From Allofournierella_A excrementavium (GTDB lineage: Bacteria > Bacillota > Clostridia > Oscillospirales > Ruminococcaceae), in contig DWVE01000009.1 in the NCBI GenBank assembly GCA_019120375.1, forward strand, positions 1 through 64,000: DNA of 64,000 nucleotides, read 5' to 3'. The notes beneath the pieces were generated by a model. That model worked only from the letters and a program-made list of their open reading frames with translations, searched no databases and was not told the DNA's origin. Of this stretch, positions 1 through 7,306 are shown piece by piece. Position 1 is the stretch's first letter; every line of letters starts with the position of its first letter. A program made the position numbers and the translations under genes.

Positions 1-2
1 AT

Positions 3-70
3 GAACCTCCTTTTGCTTTAGTGCGGTTAGCGTTACCCGCTTCTATTGTAGCAAAAGGAGGTTCTTTTTT
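3..70 (+). terminator. Intrinsic terminator-like hairpin at the left edge
   Basis: Fifteen-base perfectly complementary arms lie at 3-17 and 50-64 and are followed directly by six T (65-70). The 32-nt loop is long for a simple terminator. No gene is visible to its left inside the window, so it probably ends a plus-strand gene lying outside, converging on radA. Confidence 0.6.
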
Positions 71-98
71 ACCGTTTCAACGCTCGTGCTCTTCTCGT

Positions 99-136
99 CC
101 ACAAGCATAGCTTGTGGTTCTTATATGAAATATAAG
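99..136. repeat. Two small inverted repeats beyond radA
   Basis: CCACAAGC at 99-106 faces GCTTGTGG at 110-117 across a 3-nt loop, and CTTATAT at 120-126 faces ATATAAG at 130-136 across GAA. They sit between the edge terminator and the radA terminator, so this stretch is a stack of hairpins between two convergent transcription units. No gene is seen here. Confidence 0.4.
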
Positions 137-179
137 AGCACCGGCCCCACAGGTCTCACTGTGCGGCTGGTGCTCTTAT
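132..179 (-). terminator. radA terminator hairpin
   Basis: A long stem pairs 132-150 with 161-179 (one G-U pair and one small mismatch). It begins a few bases past the radA stop. On the minus strand the stem is followed by an imperfect T-rich stretch (TTATATTT), which suits a terminator for radA. Confidence 0.55.
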
Positions 180-184
180 GGGTT

Positions 185-1573
185 TTATTTGATGGCCTGG
201 ATGGCGTCCCGCAGATAGCTCACGCCCACCAGCTCAATGTCGGAAAATTCTTTCGGGTCCAGCTGCTTGAGGCTGTGGCGCGGAACGATGGCTTTGGTGA
301 AGCCGATGCGCTGGGCTTCCCGCAGGCGCAGCTCCAAAAAGGTCACATTGCGCACTTCCCCGCCGAGGCCCACTTCCCCGATGGCCACCGTTTTGTCGTC
401 GATGGGCTTGTCCAGCATGGACGAGACCATCGCAAGGCAAACAGCCAGGTCGCAGGCCGTTTCGTCCAGCTCCAGGCCGCCCACGATGTTCAGATAAACA
501 TCCAGGCTGCCAAAGAAGTAGCCCGCCCGTTTTTCCAGAACAGCCACCAGCAGGTTGGCGCGGTTGAAGTCGAAGCCACTGGCGGTGCGCCGCGGCACGT
601 TGAAGCTGCTCTTGGTCACAAGCGCCTGCACTTCGCTCAGGATGGGCCGCGTGCCCTCCATGGTGCAGGCCACGCAGTTGCCGCTGGTGCCCAAGGGGCG
701 GCCTTCCAGCAGCACCTGAGAGGGGTTCTCGATCTCGGTCAGGCCGTGGCCGGTCATGTCGAACATACCTATCTCGTTGGTGGAGCCGTAGCGGTTTTTG
801 GCTGCACGCAGCACCCGGTAAGGCAGGGTCTTGTCTCCTTCAAAATAGAGCACCGTATCCACGATGTGCTCCATCACCTTGGGGCCCGCGATGGCGCCGT
901 CCTTGTTCACGTGGCCCACGATGAAGGTGGGTATCTCACAGCTCTTGGCCACCGTCAGAAGGCGTGCCGAGCACTCCTTCACCTGAGACACACTGCCGGC
1001 GGAACTGGACACATCGTTGCAGTGCATGGTCTGAATGGAATCGATGACCACCAAATCGGGCTTCGTCTGCTCAATAAGGCCGCAGATGTCATCGATGTCG
1101 GTCTCGGCGGCAAGGTGGATGTTCTGCTGAGGCACCTGCAGCCGGTCTGCCCGCAGCTTGATCTGGCGCACCGATTCCTCACCGGTGATGTAGAGCACCT
1201 GACAGCGGTCGCTGATGGCCCCGCAGAGCTGCAGCAGCAGCGTGGATTTGCCCGCACCGGGCTCGCCGCCCAGCAGCACCACGCTACCCAGAACCACGCC
1301 GCCGCCCAGCACCCGGTCCAGTTCAGAAATGCCGGTGACGATGCGGCTCTTTTCCTCGGTGGTGCTCACTTCCGACAGGCGGCGTGCTGTGATGCTGGTA
1401 ACGCCGGAAGGCCGTGCAGAGGCGCTGCGGGCCGCTGCTTTGGGTTCTGGCACCACCACATCCTCCACCATCGTGTTCCAGGCGCCGCAACTGGGGCAGC
1501 GGCCCATCCAGCGGGGGCTGCTTTCGCCGCAGTTGGAGCACACATAAATCGTTTTCAGCTTGTTATCCTTCAA
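185..1573 (-). CDS. radA: DNA repair protein RadA
   Basis: RadA (Sms) is a cytoplasmic RecA-like ATPase that helps process branched recombination intermediates. The 462-residue protein has the full family layout: an N-terminal zinc finger with Cys12, Cys15, Cys26 and Cys29; a Walker A motif GGEPGAGKST at about 102-111; the RadA-specific KNRYGS motif near residue 260; and a C-terminal Lon-protease-like domain. Length is normal for the family. It follows the dCMP deaminase gene with a 21-nt gap and very probably shares its promoter. A long hairpin follows the stop codon. Confidence 0.97.
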   Translation of the reverse strand: MKDNKLKTIYVCSNCGESSPRWMGRCPSCGAWNTMVEDVVVPEPKAAARSASARPSGVTSITARRLSEVSTTEEKSRIVTGISELDRVLGGGVVLGSVVLLGGEPGAGKSTLLLQLCGAISDRCQVLYITGEESVRQIKLRADRLQVPQQNIHLAAETDIDDICGLIEQTKPDLVVIDSIQTMHCNDVSSSAGSVSQVKECSARLLTVAKSCEIPTFIVGHVNKDGAIAGPKVMEHIVDTVLYFEGDKTLPYRVLRAAKNRYGSTNEIGMFDMTGHGLTEIENPSQVLLEGRPLGTSGNCVACTMEGTRPILSEVQALVTKSSFNVPRRTASGFDFNRANLLVAVLEKRAGYFFGSLDVYLNIVGGLELDETACDLAVCLAMVSSMLDKPIDDKTVAIGEVGLGGEVRNVTFLELRLREAQRIGFTKAIVPRHSLKQLDPKEFSDIELVGVSYLRDAIQAIK

Positions 1574-1594
1574 AACCCTAAACCGCCTTCACAA

Positions 1595-2083
1595 TCAGTA
1601 TCCGAACACGCCCTCGAGGGATTCGTCGTTGTCGATCCAGTCCTGCACCAGCACCATCCGGTATTCGTTCCGGGTGTCCCGGATGTACACCTTTTCAATG
1701 CCCGCGTTGATGATCATGCGCTTGCACATGGAGCAGCTGCTGGCATCCTTGACGTAATCGCCGGTGGACATGTCGATGCCCACCAGATACAGCGAACTGC
1801 CCAGCATCTTGTCCCGGGAGGCGCTGATGATGGCGTTCGCCTCGGCGTGGACGCTGCGACACAGCTCGTACCGCTCGCCGCGGGGGATCTTCAGCTTCTC
1901 GCGGATGCAGACCTTCATGTCGTCGCAGTTTTTGCGGCCTCGGGGCGCACCCACATAGCCGGTGGAGATGACCTCGTCGTTTTTCACGATCACCGCGCCA
2001 TAGTGCCGGCGCATGCAGGTTCCGCGCTGGGAAACGCTTTCGGCCAGGTCCAGGTAATAGTTTATTTTATCCCGACGTTCCAT
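1595..2083 (-). CDS. Deoxycytidylate (dCMP) deaminase family protein
   Basis: A 162-residue zinc-dependent deaminase, expected to convert dCMP to dUMP in the thymidylate pathway. The zinc site is clear: His79-Ala-Glu81 supplies one ligand and the proton shuttle, and Cys117-Ser-Met-Cys120 gives the other two ligands. The frame stays open for 36 codons upstream, but the ATG at 2083 is preceded by AAGGGGAG at good spacing, and the promoter lies inside that upstream part, so the long version is not used. The family also contains ComEB of Bacillus. It is first in an apparent operon with radA. Confidence 0.9.
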   Translation of the reverse strand: MERRDKINYYLDLAESVSQRGTCMRRHYGAVIVKNDEVISTGYVGAPRGRKNCDDMKVCIREKLKIPRGERYELCRSVHAEANAIISASRDKMLGSSLYLVGIDMSTGDYVKDASSCSMCKRMIINAGIEKVYIRDTRNEYRMVLVQDWIDNDESLEGVFGY

Positions 2084-2126
2084 TGATACTCTCTCCCCTT
2101 TCAAAAAAGTTTCTTGCATAAGATTC

Positions 2127-2155
2127 AGTATAACACAGAAGCCTTGGCGCGACAA
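2127..2155 (-). promoter_or_regulatory. Promoter of the dCMP deaminase-radA operon
   Basis: On the minus strand TTGTCG (2150-2155) and TATACT (2127-2132) are separated by 17 nt, a good sigma-A type promoter about 40 nt upstream of the chosen deaminase start. Confidence 0.7.
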
Positions 2156-2189
2156 CAAAAACGCCGCAAACGTGGAACACGTTTGCGGC
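2155..2189 (-). terminator. Terminator of the tRNA pair
   Basis: Twelve-base perfect arms at 2163-2174 and 2178-2189 with a 3-nt loop are followed on the minus strand by GTTTTTG. The hairpin starts 6 nt after the tRNA-Cys 3' end and directly abuts the deaminase promoter. Confidence 0.85.
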
Positions 2190-2194
2190 AAAAT

Positions 2195-2269
2195 TGGAGG
2201 TGCCGACCGGATTTGAACCGGTGAATGAAGGTTTTGCAGACCTTTGCCTTACCACTTGGCCACGGCACC
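2195..2269 (-). tRNA. tRNA-Cys (GCA)
   Basis: A 75-nt cloverleaf on the minus strand. Acceptor arms GGTGCCG and CGGCACC pair, the anticodon loop reads GCA for cysteine, the T-loop GTTCAAATC is present, and the CCA end is encoded. It is co-transcribed with the tRNA-Gly upstream. Confidence 0.95.
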
Positions 2270-2274
2270 AGATA

Positions 2275-2305
2275 AGAACCGAGGAGAAAGTCGGTTCTGT
2301 TTTTT
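2275..2305 (+). terminator. Hairpin with plus-strand T-run between two minus-strand tRNAs
   Basis: AGAACCGA (2275-2282) pairs with TCGGTTCT (2291-2298) and is followed on the plus strand by GTTTTTT reaching the 3' end of tRNA-Gly. For the minus-strand transcript it is simply a spacer hairpin between two tRNAs and may mark a processing site. No plus-strand gene needs a terminator here. Confidence 0.4.
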
Positions 2306-2380
2306 GGAGCGGCTTACGAGGCTCGAACTCGCTACCTCCACCTTGGCAAGGTGGCGCTCTACCAGATGAGCTAAAGCCGC
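2305..2380 (-). tRNA. tRNA-Gly (GCC)
   Basis: A 76-nt cloverleaf on the minus strand. Acceptor arms GCGGCTT and AAGCCGC pair, the anticodon stem CCACC/GGTGG encloses a TTGCCAA loop with anticodon GCC for glycine, the T-loop GTTCGAGCC is present, and CCA is encoded. It is the first gene of the tRNA pair. Confidence 0.95.
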
Positions 2381-2424
2381 AAATCCATGGTTTGCACCGC
2401 CAATCTCGTTTGGCGACGGTGTTT

Positions 2425-2453
2425 ATTTTACCGCATCTTTCCTGCTTTGTCAA
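2425..2453 (-). promoter_or_regulatory. Promoter of the tRNA-Gly/tRNA-Cys unit
   Basis: TTGACA (2448-2453) and TAAAAT (2425-2430) are separated by exactly 17 nt on the minus strand, close to perfect consensus, about 45 nt upstream of tRNA-Gly. An imperfect hairpin lies in the short leader (about 2397-2422). The remaining 65 bases up to hslO show no convincing terminator. Confidence 0.85.
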
Positions 2454-2518
2454 GACTATTTCTCAACTTTATTTTAGTTTCTCCAAAGACGGGCAAACCA
2501 TGTGGTTTTGCAAAGAAT

Positions 2519-3385
2519 TTACAGGGATTTCAGAAGTTTGGCCACATCCACGTTGTAGGTCTTGTCGCAGAACTGGCAGTTCACTTCCACGCACTTTTCT
2601 TCCTTTGCGAGACTTTCCAGCTCCTGACGGCCCATGCTCAGCAGCGCGCGCTCCACCCGCTGGCGGCTGCAGTCACATTTATAGGATACGTCGTACTCGT
2701 CCAGCACCTGCGGGTCGAAGCCCTGCAGCACCAGCTCCATGATGGCCTTGGGGTCCATCCCCTGCTGCAAAAGCTTGGTAACGCTGGGGGCCTTGGCCAC
2801 GTTCTGTTCCAGCATGGTGATCTCCTGCTCGGTGGCGCCGGGCAGAAGCTGGATCATGTAGCCGCCCGCGCACTGGATGGACAGGTCCGTGTTGACCAGC
2901 ACGCCCAGGGCACACACAGTGGGGGTCTGCTCGCTGGTGGCGTAGTAGGCGGTGATGTCCTCGGCCACTTCCCCGCTCACCAGCGGGATCTGGCCCACAT
3001 AGGGCTCCTTCAGGCCCAGGTCGCGCACCACGCTCAGGGTGCCGTCCTTGCCCACGGCGCCGCCCACGTCCAGTTTGCCGTCGCCCCGAAGAGGCAGCTC
3101 AACCACCGGGTTCTGCACATACCCCTTCACGCAGCCCGCGCCGTCGGCCACAGCCAGAACGGTGCCGGCAGGCCCGCCGCCGTTGAGGCGCAGGGTCAGG
3201 GAATCCTGCTCGCTTTTGAGGGTGATGCCCATCATGGAAGCGGCGGTGAGCAGCCGCCCCAGGGCCGCGCTGGTGACGGCGCTGGTCTTGTGGATGCGCT
3301 CGGCTTCTGCCACGATGTTGGTGGAATCCACACCGTAGAACACAACGCCGCCATTGTCGGAAATGCCGCGAATCATGTTAGCCAT
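2519..3385 (-). CDS. hslO: Redox-regulated chaperone Hsp33
   Basis: Hsp33 is a cytoplasmic holdase that is switched on by oxidative unfolding of its C-terminal zinc module. The 288-residue protein carries the four zinc cysteines in the usual pattern: Cys237-x-Cys239 and Cys270-x-x-Cys273. The frame is open for 37 codons upstream, but the ATG at 3385 has a GGAGA site and starts a protein of normal family length. It overlaps the stop of the upstream methyltransferase gene by 8 nt (ATGGCTAA), which implies translational coupling. It is the last gene of the stretch that starts at tig. Confidence 0.96.
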   Translation of the reverse strand: MANMIRGISDNGGVVFYGVDSTNIVAEAERIHKTSAVTSAALGRLLTAASMMGITLKSEQDSLTLRLNGGGPAGTVLAVADGAGCVKGYVQNPVVELPLRGDGKLDVGGAVGKDGTLSVVRDLGLKEPYVGQIPLVSGEVAEDITAYYATSEQTPTVCALGVLVNTDLSIQCAGGYMIQLLPGATEQEITMLEQNVAKAPSVTKLLQQGMDPKAIMELVLQGFDPQVLDEYDVSYKCDCSRQRVERALLSMGRQELESLAKEEKCVEVNCQFCDKTYNVDVAKLLKSL

Positions 3386-4148
3386 TGTCTGTCTTCTCCA
3401 ATTGTGTGTATTGTTTGACCGCTGTAAAAATGTAGCGCTGGCTCTCCGGCCGCAGCGGGCCGAAGGTCTCGCCGTCCCGCAGGTCGGCCAGTGCAAAGCC
3501 GCTCTGTTCCAGCACCCGCTTCACATAGTCCGCCTCGTAGGTATACTCCGAAAACTGCTCCCGGAACACCTCGCCGGTGTCAAGGTAGTCGATCTGGATG
3601 GAGATGTCCACCCGGTCCCCCTCCGGCGAGCAGGCGTTGCGCCAGCGACACACCGCGTCCGGCCCTTCCAGCACAAACTCGTTGTCCGCCAGCACCTGCC
3701 GATGCTTGTAGGGCGTGTTCAGGTCAAAGATGAACACGCCGCCCTTTTCCATGAAAAAGGCCGCCTTGGTCACCGCCTGCTCGAAGCGGGGCGCGGGACC
3801 GATGTGGTTGTAGGTGTCGAAGGTGGACACAGCGCCCCGGATGGTGCCGAACAGGTCCAGGTCCAGGATGTCCTGCCGGAGCAGAAGCAGCCGCTGGGAG
3901 ATACCCAGCTCGTCCGCCTTTTCCCGCAGAACAGCCAGCATCTCCTCCGACTGGTCCACCCCGATCATATCGTAGCCTGCTTGGGTGAGCATCAGCGTCA
4001 GATCGCCGGTGCCGCACCCCAGGTCCGCCACGATGCCGTCGGCCACGCCATGGGCGTCCAGCTGCTCTTTCACATAAGTATACAGCGCGTCGTAGTCCGC
4101 CTCGCCGTTCAGCTCATCGTAAAAGTAGGCAAATTCATTGTAAGCCAT
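3378..4148 (-). CDS. Class I SAM-dependent methyltransferase
   Basis: A 256-residue Rossmann-fold methyltransferase. Motif I (VADLGCGTG) lies near residue 40, followed by the acidic end of beta-2 (GVDQSEEM), as expected for S-adenosylmethionine binding. The N-terminus (MAYNEFAYFYDELNG) resembles a widespread Firmicutes family of unknown substrate. The start at 4148 was chosen because the upstream extension overlaps engB and has no ribosome binding site. It lies 7 nt after engB and overlaps hslO, so the three are one unit. The substrate cannot be told from sequence. Confidence 0.85.
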   Translation of the reverse strand: MAYNEFAYFYDELNGEADYDALYTYVKEQLDAHGVADGIVADLGCGTGDLTLMLTQAGYDMIGVDQSEEMLAVLREKADELGISQRLLLLRQDILDLDLFGTIRGAVSTFDTYNHIGPAPRFEQAVTKAAFFMEKGGVFIFDLNTPYKHRQVLADNEFVLEGPDAVCRWRNACSPEGDRVDISIQIDYLDTGEVFREQFSEYTYEADYVKRVLEQSGFALADLRDGETFGPLRPESQRYIFTAVKQYTQLEKTDNG

Positions 4149-4155
4149 TACGCCT

Positions 4156-4746
4156 TTACACCTCGCCCATGAGCAGACCGTCAAAGACCGCCCGCAGTTC
4201 CTCGATGCCAAGGCCCGTTTCGCTGCTGGTGAGTATGATCTGCCGGCAGCCGAACTCTTTTGTCAGAAAAGCAAACTCTTCCCTCTTTTTGGCGATCTCG
4301 CTTTTCTTCAGTTTGTCCGCCTTGGTCAACGCCGCCACGAAGGGAATGTCCCGGTAACGAAGATACCCCAGCATCTGCATATCGTCGGCGGACGGAGCGT
4401 GGCGGCTGTCCAGCAGCTGGACCAGCAGAATACAGTTGCGCGCGGCGTCAAAATAGCTGTTGATCAGCTGGTCCCACCGCTGGCGGTCTGCCGCGGAGAC
4501 CTTTGCGTAACCATATCCGGGCAGGTCCACAAAGTAGGCAGAGTCCACCGTGTAGAAGTTGATGGTGGCCGTTTTGCCCGGCGTGGCGCTGACCCGCGCA
4601 AGGTTTTTGCGGTTGCAGAGTTTGTTGATGAGGCTGGATTTTCCCACGTTGGACCGGCCGGAAAAAACGAACTCCGGCCGGTCGCTGCCGGGAAGCTGGC
4701 TGAAAAGGCCGTAAGAAGCCTGAAAGTCAGCTTTTTGGTAGTTCAT
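4156..4746 (-). CDS. engB: Ribosome biogenesis GTP-binding protein EngB (YsxC/YihA)
   Basis: EngB is an essential GTPase for assembly of the large ribosomal subunit. At 196 residues it has normal length and all GTPase motifs: G1 GRSNVGKS at 30-37, G3 DLPGYG, G4 TKADK and a final SSE-type G5. AAAGGAGA precedes the ATG at good distance. It starts 14 nt after the lon stop; the lon-engB pairing matches the lonA-ysxC arrangement known in Bacillus. Confidence 0.97.
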   Translation of the reverse strand: MNYQKADFQASYGLFSQLPGSDRPEFVFSGRSNVGKSSLINKLCNRKNLARVSATPGKTATINFYTVDSAYFVDLPGYGYAKVSAADRQRWDQLINSYFDAARNCILLVQLLDSRHAPSADDMQMLGYLRYRDIPFVAALTKADKLKKSEIAKKREEFAFLTKEFGCRQIILTSSETGLGIEELRAVFDGLLMGEV

Positions 4747-4760
4747 AACTGTCTCCTTTG

Positions 4761-7223
4761 TTACTGAGGCAGGTGGGCCTCCTGCGGGCGCTGGTCTCCG
4801 GGGGCCACCAGCCCGGCGGGGACTTTTTCAGGGGCTGCGGCCTGCTTTGCGCGGCTCTGGGCCCGGCGGTTCGAACGCGGGGTGAGCAGCGCGTGGCTCA
4901 GCACCTGCTCCAGCCGGCTCACCGGCACAAAACGGATGGCCTTTTTGACTTCATCGTCCACGTCGTACAGGTCGCTCTGGTTTGCCTGAGGGATGAGCAC
5001 CGTCTTGACGCCCTGCCGGTAAGCCGCCATGCTCTTCTCTTTCAGCCCGCCGATGGGCAGCACATCGCCGTGGAGGGTGATCTCACCGGTCATGGCCACG
5101 TCTGCCCGCACGGGGACGCCGGACAGGCAGGAGATGAGCGCGGTGGCAAGGGTGACGCCTGCGGAAGGGCCGTCCTTCGGCACCGCGCCTTCAGGGGCAT
5201 GGATGTGCAGGTCGTAGCTTTTAAGCTGTTCGGGGTCGATGCCGTATTCGCCTGCATGCACCCGGGCGAAGGTAACGGCCAGGTGGGCGCTTTCCTTCAT
5301 CACATCGCCCAGAGAGCCGGTGAGTTCGATCTTGCCCGAGCCTCCCGGGATGGCCTGCACCTCGATGGGCAGGATGGCGCCGCCCACGCTGGTCCATGCA
5401 AGGCCATTGGCGATGCCCACCGCGTTGGAGCGGTTGTAGAAGTCCGGCTTGACGCGCCGGGGGCCCATCAGGGATTCCAGATTCGCGGCGGTGACGGTGA
5501 CCTTCTTCTCCTGGCCGGAGGCCACCTTGCGGGCGCACTTGCGCAGCACTTCGGTGATGGCCCGTTCCAGGCCGCGCACGCCGGCCTCCTGGGTGTAGCC
5601 GTCGATGAGGCCGTAGATGGCCCCCGCGGTCAGATTCACCCGCCCCTCCAGGCCGGTCTTTTTCAGCTGCTTGGGCACAAGGTGCCGCTTGGAGATGTTG
5701 AATTTTTCCTCCCGGGTGTAGCTGGACAGCTCGATCACGTCCATTCGGTCCAGCAGCGGGGCCGGGATAGCCGAAAGGTCGTTGGCCGTGGTGATGAAGA
5801 ACACCTGGCTGAGGTCGAAGGGGATATCGAGGTAGTGGTCCTTGAAGGTCTTGTTCTGCTCCGGGTCCAGGGTTTCCAGCAGCGCCGCGGCCGGGTCGCC
5901 CCGGAAATCGGCGGCAAGCTTGTCGATCTCGTCCAGCAGGATGAGCGGGTTCATGCTCTTGGCGGTGGTGACCGCGCTGATGATCTTGCCGGGCATCGCG
6001 CCCACATAGGTGCGCCGGTGGCCGCGGATCTCCGCTTCGTCCCGCACGCCGCCCAGGCTCATGCGCGCATACTTGCGGCTCATGCACTCGGCGATGGAGT
6101 GGGCGATGCTGGTCTTGCCCACGCCCGGAGGGCCGGCAAGGCAGAGGATCTGCCCCTTGGCGTCCGGGTTGAGCATGCGCACCGCCAGCAGTTCCAGAAT
6201 GCGGTCCTTGACCTTTTTCAGACCATAGTGCTCCCGGTTCAGGTGCTTTTCCGCCCGGGCAAGGTCCAAATCGTCGGGGGTGTAAACGCCCCAAGGCAGC
6301 GCAAGGCAGGTGTCCAGATAGGTGCGGATGACCGCCGCCTCCTGGCTGTTGCCCTGCATCTTGCCCAGGCGCTCCGCCTCTTTTTCCAGCTTTTCGGTGG
6401 CTTCCTCCGGCAGGCTGAGGGCATGGATCTGGTCAAGATACCGCTCGGACTCATAGCGGACGTCGTCGTCCCCGTCCAGTTCGGTGGCAATGGCCCGCAT
6501 CTGCTCCCGCAGATAGTAGTCCCGCTGGTTCTTCTCCATCTGGTCGTTGACCTTGTCCTGAATTTCCTTTTCAAGGGTCAGGACCTGGTTCTCGCGATAG
6601 AGCAGGTCCAGGGTGGTCTGAAGGCGGCCCATCAGGGTGTTCTGCTCCAGAACAGTCTGTTTGTCCTGGTATTTGAACAGAAGGTTCGCAGGGATGTACT
6701 CGCTCAAAAAGGCCGCGTCGCTGCTGGAAAGGATGGTGTACACCACATCCTTGGGCATGCGGGGATTGAGCTGAAGATAGGCCTCAAAGGCGATTTTCAG
6801 GCTGCGCACCAGCGCTTCGGCGTTGACGCTGCCCGCCTGCTGAAGGCCCCGTACCGGGGCCTCCTTTACGGTGACGTTGAGCATCTTCTCGCCGCTTTCC
6901 AGCGCCAGCAGACGGGCACGGTACTGCCCTTCCACCAACACCTTCACCAGATCGTCGGAGACACGCATCACCTGCTTGACCTGGGCCACCACACCGTAGC
7001 GGTACAAATCGGCAGTGGCGGGCTCCTCCACGTCCATCTCGCGCTGGGTGATGAGGAAAATAGGGCTGGCGTTGGCCATCGCCCACTCAATGGCGGCAAT
7101 GCTCTTCTCCCTGCCGACCTCGAAATGAATGACGCTTCCCGGGAACACCACAAGCCCGCGCAGGGCAATGGCCGGCAGACGCAGCACATTGTGTTCCACT
7201 TTGATCTTCACTCGTTCAGACAT
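4761..7223 (-). CDS. lon: ATP-dependent protease Lon
   Basis: Lon is a cytosolic AAA+ serine protease that degrades damaged and regulatory proteins. The 820-residue chain has the N-terminal substrate domain, the AAA+ module (Walker A GPPGVGKTS, Walker B LILLDEIDK) and the C-terminal protease with the catalytic dyad Ser687 (KDGPSAG) and Lys730 (GGLKEK). Two ATG codons lie two codons apart; the second (7223) is preferred because GGGAGG sits 8 nt before it but only 2 nt before the first. The last 35 residues are a low-complexity Ala/Pro/Gln tail. A hairpin with T-run directly precedes the ribosome binding site. Confidence 0.97.
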   Translation of the reverse strand: MSERVKIKVEHNVLRLPAIALRGLVVFPGSVIHFEVGREKSIAAIEWAMANASPIFLITQREMDVEEPATADLYRYGVVAQVKQVMRVSDDLVKVLVEGQYRARLLALESGEKMLNVTVKEAPVRGLQQAGSVNAEALVRSLKIAFEAYLQLNPRMPKDVVYTILSSSDAAFLSEYIPANLLFKYQDKQTVLEQNTLMGRLQTTLDLLYRENQVLTLEKEIQDKVNDQMEKNQRDYYLREQMRAIATELDGDDDVRYESERYLDQIHALSLPEEATEKLEKEAERLGKMQGNSQEAAVIRTYLDTCLALPWGVYTPDDLDLARAEKHLNREHYGLKKVKDRILELLAVRMLNPDAKGQILCLAGPPGVGKTSIAHSIAECMSRKYARMSLGGVRDEAEIRGHRRTYVGAMPGKIISAVTTAKSMNPLILLDEIDKLAADFRGDPAAALLETLDPEQNKTFKDHYLDIPFDLSQVFFITTANDLSAIPAPLLDRMDVIELSSYTREEKFNISKRHLVPKQLKKTGLEGRVNLTAGAIYGLIDGYTQEAGVRGLERAITEVLRKCARKVASGQEKKVTVTAANLESLMGPRRVKPDFYNRSNAVGIANGLAWTSVGGAILPIEVQAIPGGSGKIELTGSLGDVMKESAHLAVTFARVHAGEYGIDPEQLKSYDLHIHAPEGAVPKDGPSAGVTLATALISCLSGVPVRADVAMTGEITLHGDVLPIGGLKEKSMAAYRQGVKTVLIPQANQSDLYDVDDEVKKAIRFVPVSRLEQVLSHALLTPRSNRRAQSRAKQAAAPEKVPAGLVAPGDQRPQEAHLPQ

Positions 7224-7237
7224 TGGCATTCCCTCCC

Positions 7238-7270
7238 AAAAACGGTACGGGCAAATTGCTCGTACCGTTT
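7238..7270 (-). terminator. Hairpin between clpX and lon, terminator or attenuator
   Basis: AAACGGTACG (7240-7249) pairs with CGTACCGTTT (7261-7270), and on the minus strand the stem runs into TTTTTG. The T-run touches the lon Shine-Dalgarno sequence, so termination here would cut lon off from clpX unless it is partial. Confidence 0.6.
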
Positions 7271-7306
7271 CGATTTTGAAATATTTTTCTGTAAAGTTTA
7301 TTACTT

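Noticed and set aside
86..2086. A 666-codon plus-strand frame at the left end
   Set aside because: It is antisense to radA and the dCMP deaminase gene, both of which have clear catalytic motifs.
2084..2191. N-terminal extension of the dCMP deaminase by 36 codons
   Set aside because: It contains the promoter and terminator sequences of this intergenic region and has no ribosome binding site.
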